DNA of 64,000 nt from Taenia hydatigena (GCA_036345935.2 JADWOT020000004.1:12239423-12303422), one strand, 5' to 3'. Counted from the first letter of the stretch, positions 1 through 12,700 are shown. A program made the numbers and translations. The notes: generated by a model not told the origin, from the letters alone.

Positions 1-522
1 TGGTGGTAAAGATGGTGGTAATAGTGGTTTACGAGGCATGAGCAGTTCATCTCCTCTGTCTGGTGGCTCCCACGCAGATGACGACGTGGTACTGTCAGCG
101 CTCCTTCTCAAATTCAAAACGTAGCACGCAAACTCCAACAACTCCATTGTGTTGTAGTAGTCGGTATCGAAGCACTTGCAGCACCATAGACGCCACTTCG
201 CACTCGTGGTGGCCAGTGGACTATTCTCAATGTCCTCCATACTGTCCTCGAAAGCGGAGAGCACCTGCATGTCTTCTTCCGCATCACGCACGCCGTCTCT
301 CACGACTGCAATGACTAGTACTTGATGCGGTTTTATAATGTCAAGAAGGCTAATGACGTTGACCATCAAATCAAAATCCCTCTCCAGTTCGTAGATAAAA
401 CAATCATAATGGCGGAGGTGGTCATAAAAGTCCTCTTTTGAAATGCGCACTTGATGCATGAAGTTGCCTCTTGCCGGATGATATTTAAAACAAGAACCAC
501 TCAGTCTAGAGTTGGGGTCCAT
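1..522 (-). CDS. F-box-family protein, C-terminal part (runs off the window)
   Basis: The minus strand is open for 174 codons from an ATG at 522-520 to the window edge; the nearest upstream in-frame stop is TGA at 552-550. The protein starts MDPNSRLSGSCFKYHP and contains the segment SPLATTSAKWRLWC, which aligns with SPLAAVPTNWRLWC encoded near 62.6 kb. Upstream, HYDCFIYELERDFDLMVN aligns with GCCDFIICVVDPLRFAAMN there. The two are therefore paralogues, and because the right-hand copy has an N-terminal F-box I assign this one to the same family. The function of the C-terminal region is unknown; in F-box proteins it normally recruits substrate to an SCF ubiquitin ligase. The end is missing. The frame may be a working exon or the intact remnant of a pseudogene, since the sequence just upstream is broken. 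Confidence 0.55.
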   Translation of the reverse strand, partial: MDPNSRLSGSCFKYHPARGNFMHQVRISKEDFYDHLRHYDCFIYELERDFDLMVNVISLLDIIKPHQVLVIAVVRDGVRDAEEDMQVLSAFEDSMEDIENSPLATTSAKWRLWCCKCFDTDYYNTMELLEFACYVLNLRRSADSTTSSSAWEPPDRGDELLMPRKPLLPPSLPP

Positions 523-888
523 AATGAAAGGCTTCCTTGCAATAAACTGTCAGCGGCGAGAGTGCAATTTAATTCAAGCATGTGAGGAGAATCCCAAAAT
601 CCTCTCTCACCTGTGTCGAGGGCTGTGTACACATTGTCCGCAACAGGCAGCAGACAGCAATGTACTGTCGGCTTGATAAGGTAACGACCATGTTGAGAAA
701 GGAATGGTTGGAATGAATCCACCTCTTCCATGTGATACTGCACTGCCGAAACTGCACATGTTCTTGTCAAGCCACTTCCACCCACTAATGTAGCGATTGA
801 GTGCCTCACACTAACGACGACTTCGCAGTATCCACCTCCAATGTGGCATTGCCTTGCAAACATTCATGAAGTCGGGCGCATTCAGGAA
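523..888 (-). pseudogene. F-box-family gene, broken 5' part truncated at repeat R1
   Basis: Read on the minus strand from 888, the frame gives FLNAPDFMNVCKAMPHWRW, which aligns with YLELRDLMDLCVCIPSWRW, the second half of the F-box encoded at 61.95 kb. It then continues with WKWLDKNMC against WTWLDKCLC. An in-frame TAG sits at 813-811. Further on, homology moves to another frame (SFQPFLSQHGRYLIKPTVH against SYYYFLSSVTTNPYHRTV), and near 550 it moves again into the open frame 522-1. So this stretch has one nonsense codon and at least two frame changes. The first F-box helix (the LPPEL part) is missing: homology stops at 888 and the repeat begins at about 890. I read this as a gene truncated by the repeat boundary and then decayed. 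Small unrecognised introns could explain some of the frame changes. Confidence 0.6.
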
Positions 889-1274
889 GTGGCATATTTG
901 TGGTGCCGAATCGGGTGGCGGTTAGATGATTTTGCGATGTGAATCATCATCCTCGGCCTAAATGTCAACGAAAGTGCATCTTGATTGGTGGCGTGAGAAA
1001 AGTACAGGTGAGGGGTATTTAAGTGAAGTAAGGATACGTGAAGATGGTGTAGAATGAATGTCGGTAAGTGGCGGGAGTAGAGATAACCGAAACGCAGCAT
1101 TGTGGGGAAGGTGGAAAGCGTAGAATGACTGCGTGACGCAGGAAGGAGGGGAGCGAGGGCAAGGGCAGTCATTTGGCTGACCTCATTGACGTGTTCGCGC
1201 ATTGGTTGTCACGTCGTCGTGGTCGTGTTCGTCTACCCCTTTGGCAGTCACACCATCAACACGTCTGTCACGTA

Positions 1275-1550
1275 ATGCCTTGTCCACCGACAAATAATGC
1301 GAAGGTGGGAGGTGGTGAGACACCACACAGTTCTCACGTCACGGTCATTGTTTGCAACGACAATGGCATCATCCACACCGTTGTGCACTTGCTACTTCGC
1401 GGTAGTAGTAGCAGTAGACACCCACCTCATCTAATGGCAAGGCATTTCTGCCTTTCTCAAGCCAAAGTCACAATGCGAGTTACCATGGTACCTGTGCGGT
1501 CTACCCTTGCTTCACTCACCCACTTACTCACTCACTCGCTCATGCTGTAA
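1275..1550 (+). other. Open frame kept in R1 copies (hypothetical)
   Basis: A 91-codon frame starts at the first ATG (MPCPPTNNAK) and is open further upstream. The same frame is open in R1 copy 2 (51219-51497) and in the partial third copy (22912 onward), with shared segments such as CNDNGIIHTVVHL and SQAKVTMRVTM. Length differences among copies fall in GTC-type and AGT-type trinucleotide runs, which keep frame automatically. No domain is recognised and the end is a low-complexity LTHLLTHSLML run. The copies are too similar for frame retention to prove coding. Confidence 0.2.
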
Positions 1551-1633
1551 ATCCACGAGTGCATCTCTGCGTTTGTTGCAAAATGTTAGCCATATTAGCC
1601 CAGTGAGTAGCTCTGCTCGTGAAATGGAAATGG

Positions 1634-1653
1634 CCACACACACACACACACAA
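1634..1653. repeat. CA microsatellite
   Basis: A run of CA dinucleotides inside R1 copy 1. The matching run in copy 2 (near 51582-51593) is shorter, so this is a length difference between the two copies. Confidence 0.95.
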
Positions 1654-2337
1654 CTCGAAGTCGATTTGTGTCTTTTCTTGTTGTTCACTTCATCTCATTA
1701 TGCCAATGTCTTGCTAAAAGGCGGACAGAGCGGACCCCTTGGCGTGGACAGGGCAGTGCGCGTTGATGTGCCAGTGAGGTGGTGCCTCGAGAAGCCGAAC
1801 GCCTCAATGGCACAGCACCAATACTAGCAACTCTTCGTGTGGACGACGTGAGTGGCTTTGAGGACAGGAGAAGAAGAGGAAGAAGGCGCTGTTTTACCGA
1901 CCTACACAGTGCCTAACACACACCCACTCCTCACACCATCCTCGAAGTAGGCGGACATTGTGCTCTTCCCCCCAGTTGTGTGACAACGTGGTGCCACCGT
2001 GTGGAGGACGATGTCGTAGACCTCATCTCAACTGCCCCTCCACGTGGCATTGTCGGCGCCAATTTTCTGCCCATAGATCAGTTAAGCACAAGAGTATTTT
2101 ACCCTGTCTGTGCGTGTGTGTGTGTGGATGTTTTAAGTCAGTGGAAAGGAAGCCTCAATCTCCATCCCATCTGTAGCGACGAGAATGCGAAATGCCAACA
2201 TCGGGCATTATTATGATTGAGGAGTGTGGCCACATTTGGCGCAGCGTGCGGAGCCGCCAATGCAGTGAGGATCATTGCTGATTTGTGAAAGGAAAGCTAA
2301 TCGGAGCGCATCCCACGCCACATCACACAGACTTGCC

Positions 2338-2360
2338 TGCATTGCATTGCATTGCATTGC
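2338..2360. repeat. TGCAT pentanucleotide repeat
   Basis: Tandem TGCAT units within R1 copy 1. The copy 2 equivalent near 52270 is interrupted by a substitution. Confidence 0.9.
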
Positions 2361-2410
2361 CACCACCACATGTTCCAACGTGTTGTGATGCAATAAATTT
2401 ACTTCCCCTG

Positions 2411-2443
2411 TCCTCCTCCTCCTCCTCTTTCTCCTCCTCCCCC
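2411..2443. repeat. TCC-rich pyrimidine tract
   Basis: Imperfect TCC repeats followed by a C run, shared with R1 copy 2 near 52341-52373. It lies in noncoding repeat sequence. Confidence 0.9.
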
Positions 2444-2984
2444 TCGTGACTTTTAATGCAAGTTAACGCAGTACAATTGCCTCAATTGAGGCCGCTAACC
2501 AACAATGACGGAAGCGCTCTCATCCCCTGCACGCGTTGTCGGTCGCGCAATCATAAGACGTTGCAACCAACCTAGATCACCCAAACGGTGCAAATCCTGT
2601 CCAAGAATACCAACGCTTCATCCTCATTAAACACTCTACACCACCACCACCCCACCGCCTACACTCGCACATCGGCAAGAAACCCGTGTCCCCTTCCCAA
2701 ACGGAGACCACTTTTATTGTTAGCAAGTCGATTGATATGAGGACGGCCAAGGAAGGACGACAGTTTGGGGGTTTTGTGTGTTTGTAGTAGAACAGTTAGC
2801 AAAAGTGAGGGAAGAAGAAGGAGAAGAAGAGGAAGGGAAAGGAGTACGGGAAAATTCCACCTTCCTCACTATGTATGACGCGTTCCTACTGTCAAGGAGC
2901 TGCTAGCAGCAGAAGGAAGCGATTGACACTAACTACACTCACCGCGGAAACATTCAAAGCTAGTTCAATGTTGAGAGGGAGAGG

Positions 2985-3030
2985 AGGAAGGGAGGGAGTG
3001 AGGGAGGGAGGGAGGGAGGTAAGTAGGTAG
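2985..3030. repeat. GGGA polypurine tract, R1 copy 1
   Basis: A tract of GGGA units followed by GTAG units. The copy 2 version at 52926-52976 has more GGGA units. It has G-quadruplex-forming potential on the plus strand. Confidence 0.85.
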
Positions 3031-3639
3031 GTGAGAGATATGTGCCGGATAGGCCGTAGACACAAGGTATGAGAAACACTAACAGCATTAGCAACAGTAA
3101 CAGAAATAACATTCGTTACTGTTACTGCTACCACTATGAGAGGAGCAGAGGGTGAAAGGGAGATGGGGAAAGAAAGAGAGCAGGGAGCACGCCGAGACTA
3201 CTGCTGCCACAAGTATTACCACATCAACACTGCAGTAGAAGGGGTAAAAAAGCGTCGCGCTGGTCACTAAGCAGTCGCCACGCTTCCTTCTACTACGTCT
3301 CCAACCACACCGCATAGCCAGGAACGCGAGGAGGTGGAGGAGGGTGAGGAGGAGGAGAAGCGTGTGTAGATGATCACAAAACCAAACCTCTGTGAGCCGA
3401 GAGGGAGAGATACAGAGAGATGAGAATCGCCCCTAATACCAACACCAACACCAACAACACGAAACCTGCAACTCATCTGGTGACGCAAAAACACAAAGCA
3501 GTGCAAGGATCAAGACCACATTCTTATGTGCTTTTACGAACTTACCTCTGATGCGGTGATGTCTCCGTTTCTCACGAAAAGGCATACTTTAGGTATTGCA
3601 AGACTGAGAGCAGGTAAATTTGCTGGCAATATTATTTGC

Positions 3640-3997
3640 AATGACGTTTTCTGCAAGGCAAGATCCACTACTTCCACCTCCAATTGTAGAATTTTGAGCC
3701 ACGTTAATTACTTACGCCTCGTTTGGTAAACTACTTCTCGCATTATCATGAGCGGTAGCTTATTCAAACTGTTGCAGCCTATTATTATGTGCTTTCCATT
3801 AACTCAGTTGCGTTGACAAATGACTCTTAATTTCTTTGCTGACTTTACTCTCATCAACGTAGAACAACACATGGAGAAGTGTCCTATCGACAAAGGAGTG
3901 GCTTCGATGTATCATGTGAGGAAAAGCTGGTGTAGCATCAACTGTACAGTTGTGTGCGGTAGCATTCGAGATGAACAAAGCTTGGTCTGAGGAGGCA
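3640..3997 (-). repeat. R2 repeat, internally deleted (in R1 copy 1)
   Basis: On the minus strand this matches the distal part of the R2 unit at 28210-28490, with shared stretches around TGGATGCTACACCAAC and CATCGAAGCCACTCCT. The proximal 324 bases of R2 are missing at 3997, although R1 copy 2 and the independent R2 copy at 27.8-28.2 kb both have them. The simplest reading is a deletion in this copy. Confidence 0.65.
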
Positions 3998-6761
3998 ATC
4001 ATTTGACACGAGCATGAGAGTCTGTCACCGACATAGCTGAAATCCCCAGACTTGAACGCCTTCTTTGGCTAGACTAGAGGCGTATACCGCGTATACTTCC
4101 TTCGGTTCCACCATGCAGCTTGAGTTAAATGCCGAACGAAGGAGCTAGAACAAAATGTGCCCAGTTGACTTCCTCCTTTTAATTAACATCGTGACGCAAA
4201 GGAATCATTCAATTCATCTGTAGGCTTCGTGACCCATGTCACTCTTTGCTGGCGCGTGTTTAGAGAACTCGCAGTTTGTACAATTAGTAGAGCTGAGCCC
4301 TTCCTCCCTAATAGTAGGTTTTCGGCCTACATGATTTTGCATTTTACCTTCTCTTTCCAAAACTGTGCACGGCACGATGGTATAAGCACAAAGCCGCCGT
4401 TTGAAATAATTCAAGTAGAGTTAGCAAAGCAAGATGCGTAGTGATTAAGTTTGTCTGACCAACAAATTGTTGTTTTATTTAACAAGTGATTCATTCTGCG
4501 GTAATTGCAAGAGATGGATGATTTGCATTGCAAGCAGTGGGGTGAACCCACTGTGTCGGTGCTCCACTTGGTAGGAGAGATCAAGTCTGTCTTTCTACTA
4601 ACGACCGGTAAGAACAGACATCCAGTCGTTTCAGGTCTCGATGCCGACAATCAAGGTGGCATAGAAGGTAGACTACGCCTGTGTGGGCGAAGCAGTGTGC
4701 AGTGAGCTGCGATATGATACTGGCGAGAATCTGCCCATATATGGGACTTGGAGCACACTACCATCATATGAGGCTCAGCCATGGCAAAACATTTGCAGCT
4801 GACGATCCTACCCTACCAGTCTCTACCGCATAGCAGCCTTTGCACTCATCCACTGCGTATGACTCCTGCCTGATCATTAACTCCTTTCATGGGCATTAGG
4901 AATGGGCAATTTCACGATTGTGGTGGATACAGGTAGGCCAGACTGCATAATAGGAAGCCGACTTGATAAGGTGATTGGGGATTTACGTGCTTGGTACAAA
5001 GCAAACAAAAATAGTGGATGCATGCAAAAATGGGCGATTTAACACCAAAAAAGACATGAAGAACTTTTAGGATGGTTTCAGCACACTTGCAACACTTGGC
5101 TTGTCAGAGCCCACGATATGTGGTGTAGACCTTGATGCTTGAATTGAACAGAGTCTCCGTACAACTGTTTCCCAATCGTGGAGCTTCCAATGTTTTTATG
5201 GAAGCGCTCGAGGCAACACAAACCAGAAATGATCCTATGACTTACGAAACAAACTGATGAAAATGCCCTTCCGTGCATGGTAGAGAGCAACGTTTCATTT
5301 GCATGGAAGTGCGGTATCAGGCAGAGGATGCTTCAATCAACTTCAACGACTGCGTCAACTTTGTCGCACACTTTCGCTCACTCTGATTGGTGGTGCCTTC
5401 GATGAGCGCTTTGACAAGGCCAACATGGGTGTATCAGTCCGTGTCAAGATGAGTCACATCCACTCATTCATGCGGATAGGCAGGGGCAGTATAAAGGTTT
5501 CCGCGGAGGATATCGTCCCTCAAACAGCAAAACCGTTTTGCATTTCTATCTCGATTTCGCAAAAGTTTCACCTATTTACCCCATTTACAAACCTTGCACA
5601 ATGCGTCAAAACTGCTTGTCGTGTAAAGCATCCAAGTAACCAGGATGACATTTACCTCGCCTTAAGTTATGCCATCTGTCATTTGAATACCGAAACCTTC
5701 AAGATACTGCACTACGAATTGTCGTGATTAGGACTTTCCCCCTGTCCTTCGTCATCAGTCAGCACTTCATGCTCCATCACGCCACAGCTTTGAGCCAGAA
5801 TGGCTCATGAGTTGGTTGCACAAACATCTAAATGTCATGATGAGACCTCCCATTGGGAATGCTCTACATTGCCCACACGTCATTGCGCCAATCGTGTACC
5901 ACGTTCAGGTGTGCTTCCATCAGCAAGCTCAAGTGATTCAAGAATGACTTATTGACTGACAACTCCATTGTTGTGTGCCTTACCGTGTCGCATGAGCTAC
6001 TTTGCTCACCCTTCAAAATGAAGTTATTCATCCCACCTTGGTCACCATTTTGGTCTCGTCATTCGTTTTGCGTTGGAGAGAGGATGAATACTACAGCGAC
6101 ACGAAGAGTGAACGACGCAAATATGGTCCACATGGAGCCAAAATGCAGAAGTAGGGCATGGGATTGAAGGGGACTCGATATATCACTGCCACCTCCCTCC
6201 GGCCACGCCACCAAGATGGGATGAGAACTCATGGAACAGAGGAGGAGGTTCTATGAAACAAGCACATCCACAGGCGTGCAAGTAGACCAATCAGTGACAC
6301 AAGCGTACACGAGATTTGGATGCGAATCATTCTAAAAGCAGCAAATGAAGTGGAAACGGTAGGTCTAGCAATGCAGATCATTCGCATCCATAAGCGGGAA
6401 CGTGCTGGCTGGCTAAAACTTGGGATAAGCGACTGTAATATGAGTAGCTAGACCACGACAGTGACTTCTACTGCTTCATGAGCTAGTGATCGAAGTTGTT
6501 TGTTTCTCGCTCTTGTAGTTGGTGATACCTCTGTTGACGTCTTGAAGGTTCTAGCGAAGTTGAACTGAAAAAGTCTTATGAAATACTCGAAGAAGGGGAG
6601 TTGGTTCTTAGTCCTGCTGCATCATCGTGCGGCGATTGTCTCTCTACTTAATATGCTGAGTTGGGTTGCGCTGCTCAATAAAATATGATTAGAGGTGCCC
6701 CTACCATTTCCCAAGTTCCTTCCATAGCCAGAGCAAATGTTATAAGCTGTGAATATGCGCG

Positions 6762-6926
6762 TAAATGCTCGGTTGCTTGGCACATGGACTATATAAGTAG
6801 CCTTTTGATTCACTTTTACGTCAACAAGGATTTTAGCCAAGCTGCCGTGGCCTTCGTTGACCTTGGAAAGGACATGGCTTTGCGTGTTGAGCATTAAAAT
6901 TATCTTACGTTTATTATTTTTTCAAG
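6762..6926 (+). pseudogene. Exon-like segment in R1 copy 1, frameshifted
   Basis: The frame reads WHMDYISSLLIHFYVN and then QAAVAFVDLGKDMALR, ending in a premature TAA just before a good splice donor (CAAG then GTAAGA) at 6926. In R1 copy 2 (ending 57987) the same segment stays open right up to the same donor, and the one-base difference after GAGCAT is what breaks this copy. No protein family is recognised. Confidence 0.35.
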
Positions 6927-8520
6927 GTAAGAGAAATAGCTAACTTTTTGTAAACAATGTTCATTCAACCGCAAAAGGTAAGTTGACAAACAGGAGACCT
7001 TAAATGTGACCAAAAAATCTGGCAATCAACATCAAGCAAAACGTGGTGTAGAAATAGCCTTAGTTAACGAAGATTACAGGTCACTTTTACGGGTTTGAAT
7101 TTAAACGTCAGCTCTGGAGCCCAGATAGACGTGGGGATCAATTCAAATTAGGAAGACGTGTTTGATGCATGCAAAGTTAATCGCCCTCGTCCTTTTCATT
7201 TTGTTGGCAAACCGCCATCATTTTCACCATGGTTGAAGGCTCTCGGTTGTGCGATCCTCTAAACGCGGCTGGTCAAATACGCAAATGCGAAAGGCGTTAA
7301 ATCGCAATGGTCAACTACTTCCGGATCCATTTCCTGTCAAAAGTGTTTCTACTTAATATGCTTATGTAACGGTGTTTCTAACCATCTGTAGAAGTGGTAA
7401 ATGTATTCACAATGCTTTTGTAACGTGGTCCCTATTTAAAGCCTCAATGCCAGTCTGACTGCAAGATAGTAAAGAGTTTGCTTTTTAACTGAGCAACGAG
7501 ATGGATTTTTCACTAGAAATGAATATGTGAGGAGACTGCCTGTGTTCTTGCAGGTGGTTTCGAAGCGTTGGCACTTGTCAAAGCTAGCGCGAGAATTGAT
7601 AGCTTCTGTGACAGTTAGTGGTATGAAATGCTGTAGCTGAGTCTTAATAAACCAAGCGATACGTCAAAAGTCCATCATTCCCACTCTCCTTTATGTGCCT
7701 GTGGTCATTGTATAACCAACTTTCGCAAATCACCGGGAATAGTATATCCTCTTAAAATGTTTTCACATTTATCCGTGGCTGTTCATTTGCAGAAAGTGCG
7801 ATTACAGATGCACGTCTAGTGCCTCAGACGGCGCAAGTAATTTCTTCTATCGACATTGCTAAATGAAATGACGGAGCTTTGGTACTTTAATAGTCCAAGT
7901 CGTTAATTATTCATCCTTTATATTGTCTAATGGCAAAATCCTATAATGTCTTTTTTGAAGGAACTGAGATCAGCATTTGATATGCTTTCGCATCAAGATA
8001 ATTTGCAACTTTGTTACATACTGGATCACCGCCCTTTTCAAGGTGCGTGGACAACTGCTATATCATAATGTTGTGTACGCGTATCTCCCGAATCCCGTGG
8101 AAGGCAACAGGCTGGCAGGTAAATGCCTCTGGTGCCCGATGTAATGAGTTTAAAGTAGGCGTGGTCGGCGTGTGCGCGACTGATGGTTATGAAGCACGGG
8201 TATTAAGGACTGAGCATTCGCCATGGTGATTTCATTCATGCGCAGCTACGATAGCTCATTGGCCTTCATCATTAAGCCATTTTGAAGCTGCTGCGAATGA
8301 CGCAGGCTAGTCGGAAAGCAAGTCTGTCTAGGATCAGAGAATGCCATCAGGATACCATGTTCGGGGTGTCGAACATCTTTTTCCATACAGGTTTCCCAGT
8401 TACTTGCGCAACTCTCGGGTAAGTGTTTACACTGATGATGCTGTAAGAACTAAGCATTAGACGAAGCATACGCGGTGGCCTTCACATGGTTTCCTGATGA
8501 TGCACACACATGTCCACAAT

Positions 8521-8540
8521 CACACACACACACACGCACA
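8521..8540. repeat. CA microsatellite
   Basis: CA repeat near the right end of R1 copy 1; the counterpart in copy 2 is at 59590-59609. Confidence 0.9.
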
Positions 8541-8647
8541 CCTACACCGCTTGCCTTGATAACTTCTTTTCTCAACAGCGAGATGCATGCGACAAATGCT
8601 CGAAGTGCACACTCGTACTAAGCCTATCAATTGTTAGGCAACCAGCG

Positions 8648-9501
8648 GAAGCATAAGAGACGTCGCTATGCAACCACTAAGAAGCAGATATGATGCGATA
8701 GTGTAAGCAAGGTGAGGTGGGATGAGGAGGGCTGCGTCAGTGTATAGTTAAGGTAGCTAGAAGTGCTGGTGCGGTTCTGCTGCTATTCATTGCAGAATCA
8801 TTCCATCCTGCACGAGCTCACAAGATGCTGCTGCTTATGTGCATTTCGATGTGTGCATATGTACTAGTTTACTTAGACTCCTAACTGCATCCAACCACCC
8901 TGAAACACCAGTTACACCCATAAAGATTTTCAATTTGTCCTCTTCATGAATCTAAACAGGGTGCGAAAACGCCACAATGTTCTTGTAAAATTCCATGCCA
9001 AATTGTCTGGTTCGTACATTACCACGTTCATTTCTTTAAAGTCACAGACTACTATGTATTCGCATCCATCTAAGAATAATATGAAATGAATAAGGGTTGA
9101 AATCTGGAGACTTTCTAAATTTCAGGAGAGCTGTTGGCTGCACCGCAATACGCACATTGGAATAGCAATTGAAGCAGGATCTGCAAGTGTGCTTCCCTTC
9201 CGTGATCTGATACATTAGGGCAATACGGATAGATTACTCGAACTTGGTTAGCACGCCATCACAATGCATGGAGGACGATTAAAGTCTTTAGGGTACGTTT
9301 ACTGCAAATGGCAGGCGGATGAGCTTTGCTGCTCTCGGCATCCAATCGGCACGAGGTATTACAGATAATCGTCTCTTATGAAGTGTTTTATGTCCTGCAT
9401 TAGGTTGGTAGCAGTGCCATTAAAAGTACAAAATAAAAGGCCCTAGATTCCCAGATTTGTTCATCAGTGCATGATCCGCCCGTGAGATCAGTCATGGTCT
9501 C
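8648..9501. other. Unique sequence after R1 copy 1; nothing recognised
   Basis: Similarity to copy 2 stops abruptly at 8647. This stretch has no counterpart at 59716-60077 and no open frame or motif that I can support. Confidence 0.5.
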
Positions 9502-9711
9502 TTGGGCTGGTTCGATGGTTTGCGTGGACCATTTGGTGTATCTCCAAGCAATAACTATGGCAGTCATTCTGAATGTGAGTTAGTTAATTTCCCTCAAAGT
9601 GGTTGTTTATTTGGGTTGCTCACCGACATTCGTGGACATGGAAGCATTCCGCTAGTAGCCAAAGATTTGCTTCGGCTAATTCAAATTGTCAACATAGAAG
9701 CGGCTAACTAA
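9502..9711 (+). CDS. Hypothetical exon-like frame with a duplicated segment
   Basis: The open frame includes GWFDGLRGPFGVSPSN and ends GSIPLVAKDLLRLIQIVNIEAAN before a stop. Its last 30 codons (9611-9701) are repeated at 60078-60168 in the same reading frame, with mostly conservative changes: GSIPPVGKDLLRLNQIVNIEA there. Frame conservation in two different contexts suggests this was once coding. I do not recognise the family. It could be the last exon of a gene or a fragment carried along with the R1 duplication. Confidence 0.3.
   Translation: MGWFDGLRGPFGVSPSNNYGSHSECELVNFPQSGCLFGLLTDIRGHGSIPLVAKDLLRLIQIVNIEAAN
9611..9701 (+). repeat. 91-base island matching 60078-60168
   Basis: A match of about 92 per cent by eye, lying roughly 960 bases beyond the end of R1 copy 1 and 360 bases beyond the end of copy 2. 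The sequence between R1 and the island is unrelated in the two places. The duplicated unit therefore probably extended this far, with one or both intervening stretches later replaced. Confidence 0.75.
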
Positions 9712-12700
9712 GTGGAGTTGTGAAGATGAGACCTCATTAGGTACTGGCAGCGGTCGTATTGCATAATCAAAGACCGCATATGTGGGTAAATAAAGTGCAT
9801 TCATGATTAGTATGTCATGACATTTGTGGTGGTGAAAGATGGTTAAAGAAGGAGAAACTATTGACTAAATCAAGGACAAATGAAATGATAAGTTGGAGAG
9901 ATGGATGAGCGTATGGATGGAGATGGAATGGATGAATGGATGAGTCTGTTAGGGACCTATGAGGGCCGTACAAATCATAACCGGGATCGCGAGGAAGGTA
10001 AATGTTGTTATCTGTTTTGCTGTACTCAAATATGCGCAGATTTCCACCCAAATGAATCGCCAAACCATCATAGCAATAACCTGATTAAGCACTTAGTGTG
10101 ACGAAATTGAAGTTTTTAAAGGCATTAAAGTCACGCTAATGACGCTTAATGGCGAAGATGACGTGACGTCAGTTAATCTCCTCCGCAGGGACGAGCCAAG
10201 TGGTCACGAACGAGACGTGGTCACTTCGACATGACGCACTGAGTCCCATTGGTGGCATCAGAACGAACTTATATCACTCACAGCTAAAAGTAAGGAAGCA
10301 ATATCTGCTTGTCTCTCCGCCGAACCGGCCTCGCAAGCTGGTCTGTCAGCGTCATTTTCAACTTCTCTTACATAGCCACATCAGACATCTCTATGGCGTT
10401 AGTCTTGGTAATCAAGAGAACAATGAGTTCGGTAGCATCGAAAGATCCAGAACCAGGACCTCAACGCATTTGGCCTCGTAATGGACGTTGTGAATTCAAC
10501 TGGCATCATGTACGTTCCTTCACGTAGCATGCGACCTATGCTAAAGAGCACCCGTGTCTGACCTTAGTTAAAATGCTGCTTCTTCTGGCGTTGACTTCGC
10601 CCACATCATCCACATGTGCAGCGTTGGTTTTGCAAGCACATATTCGCTTACTTAATGGTAGATTTGATGGAACGCTTGTAAAGTGTTGCAACCACCTACC
10701 CCACACTGATGCTAGCACACAGGTTCTTTTCATATCGTTTAGTCTGAATGTTGTGCAAGAACGACGCACATATAACATTGTATTGTTTGAGGATTAGAAA
10801 CGCAGCACTCAAAGATGGGACCTCATGTTAATACTTCTGCTTGAAATTCTTTTTATCTACTTCTTGGCTATTATATGCATAGACTAACAATTTCAGCAAA
10901 GTCCTTAACGAAACGCATACAGTGCTTTGGCATACTGAGAATACTGCTAGGCACCGTCTAATTTGTTTGTGCTGGCCAAGTTCCTGCTTGTTTTGTATGG
11001 TGGCCGGTGACCGCCATCCCATCCGACGAGACTGCATGCCTCAAAACATACGAGAACGACAGTTATTTGAGTATACTGTCTGTCCTGCGCCTCGCAGATG
11101 ATCCAGCACCGACCTCAGATTGGCACTGAGTTCATTCATCAAGAATGACTTAAAAGATGTGCTTCAGTTTCCTACTTATTATAATGTGATGAAAGCACTG
11201 AATAGCTCGGCAAAGAGCAGGCACATTCTACCAATCTTGGGCCAGCTTACCTTTCACCAACTGCAGTTAGCGACTTTCTGCCAAGATTGCCAAACTAGAG
11301 ATGCAAAAGAGCCTGCGGCGTATTTGTGCGCAACAGCGGGCCGTAAAGAAGTAGCGTCAAGACATATTTGATGATGTGGTGGTGATGGCTTCGTGTCAGC
11401 AAACAATTCTCCTTCTTACAAACGATAAAATAATGCCAATGGAATAGCGAAACTTGGTCTAGTGATAAATTGCATTGGTACCTAAAAGCAGTGAAGGACT
11501 TAGGAGAGCGATGGTGACATCAGTAAATAGAGAGCAAAGGAGTGATACGCAATGACCACTCACGATCCAAATACCACCTGAGATCCATATTCAAGTATTC
11601 AAACAGTATGTGCAGTCGACCGTCATTCGGGGTGACACGTTCTACACTTGACAACGTCATTAATCCCTAGGATTTGCTTCACGATGTTGGGGTGGTGCTA
11701 CAGTTCATTCAGGAGCGCAATTTCTCTGAGAGCAGTCGAAGGGACACCTCGGTCGGTGTGATCAAGCCTTACTCGCTTCAAGGCCTTTAGCTGTTCCCAC
11801 TTAAGGTCGAAACACTTGTAAACAACACAGTACGAGCCTAGGACAATAGACTAAGCGTCTCTGTCAAATCTTCTCCCAATTTTGATCGAGTAAGGCTCGA
11901 AACATTGCAACCCGACATTACCGCAAAATGCGCAGAGCAACATTCGAGTCAACGTTGATTATGACTGGTTACCCACTCGTCGGTGCCTCATTTTAAAATT
12001 ACCAACTCAAAAAACTGTCCAGCTTTGCTTAGTTGCAGGAGAAATGACAAATTTGGACGAACAAAGCAGTTTAAACTGGAAATTTTTTGTTTGAAGCAAT
12101 TGATTCCCGCAACTGAGAAATGCTTTCATCGCCAATTCGCAATGATTTAAGCACTCTTCTGTTTGACTTGACCTCGGTTTCTTAACCAATGCTACTGTCG
12201 CAGTACAAAACATCATTCTTGCTCCTTCATTTGGCTATTCATAACCAAGTCAATGCTGCGAGAAAATGGCTCATCAAAGTAAACTCAATCATGAATAAAT
12301 AAAATTTGCTGCATCCTCTCTCCACTCGTCTCGCAATGAGGTTGACAACTTTACCGGTTTCATTTTCATGGCATGCCCACCTTGTGTACGCAACTTATAA
12401 AAATGGAAAATCAGGTGTTGCTCACTTTATGTGAAGGTCATTTACCTCCTCGTTACAGTTGCGCCGTTCATTGTTATTTGTTATAATTTATGCGGATATG
12501 GGTCCACACTCAGCAATCAAGAAGTTGGAAAGGCAGTGTCAGAACGAAGATACAGATGCAAGCAGGCGTGATGGTGGGGGTGACTGACAGCCATACAATC
12601 GGAGAAGTAAAATGTAGGCTTTGGAAAGAGGGCGAAAGAGGAGGAAGGAAACGATGAAGAAAGGCGTTGACGCTCACATAACTAGCACCAACTACTCTCG

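Larger units (their letters stand above)
890..8647 (+). repeat. Long repeat R1, copy 1
   Basis: This block matches 50774-59715 in the same orientation almost throughout, at roughly 94-97 per cent by eye with many small indels. It begins at TGGCATATTTGTGGTGCC and ends after GTTAGGCAACCAG. Copy 1 lacks about 324 bases present at 53993-54316 and about 720 bases present at 57092-57820 of copy 2. I see no terminal repeats, reverse transcriptase, transposase or target-site duplication, so it is either a segmental duplication or a large non-autonomous element. A third partial copy elsewhere favours a dispersed element for at least its left part. Confidence 0.85.

Noticed and set aside
10160..10180. 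TGACGTCA, a perfect CRE-type site
   Set aside because: Short palindromes of this length occur by chance in 64 kb, and there is no gene nearby for it to control.
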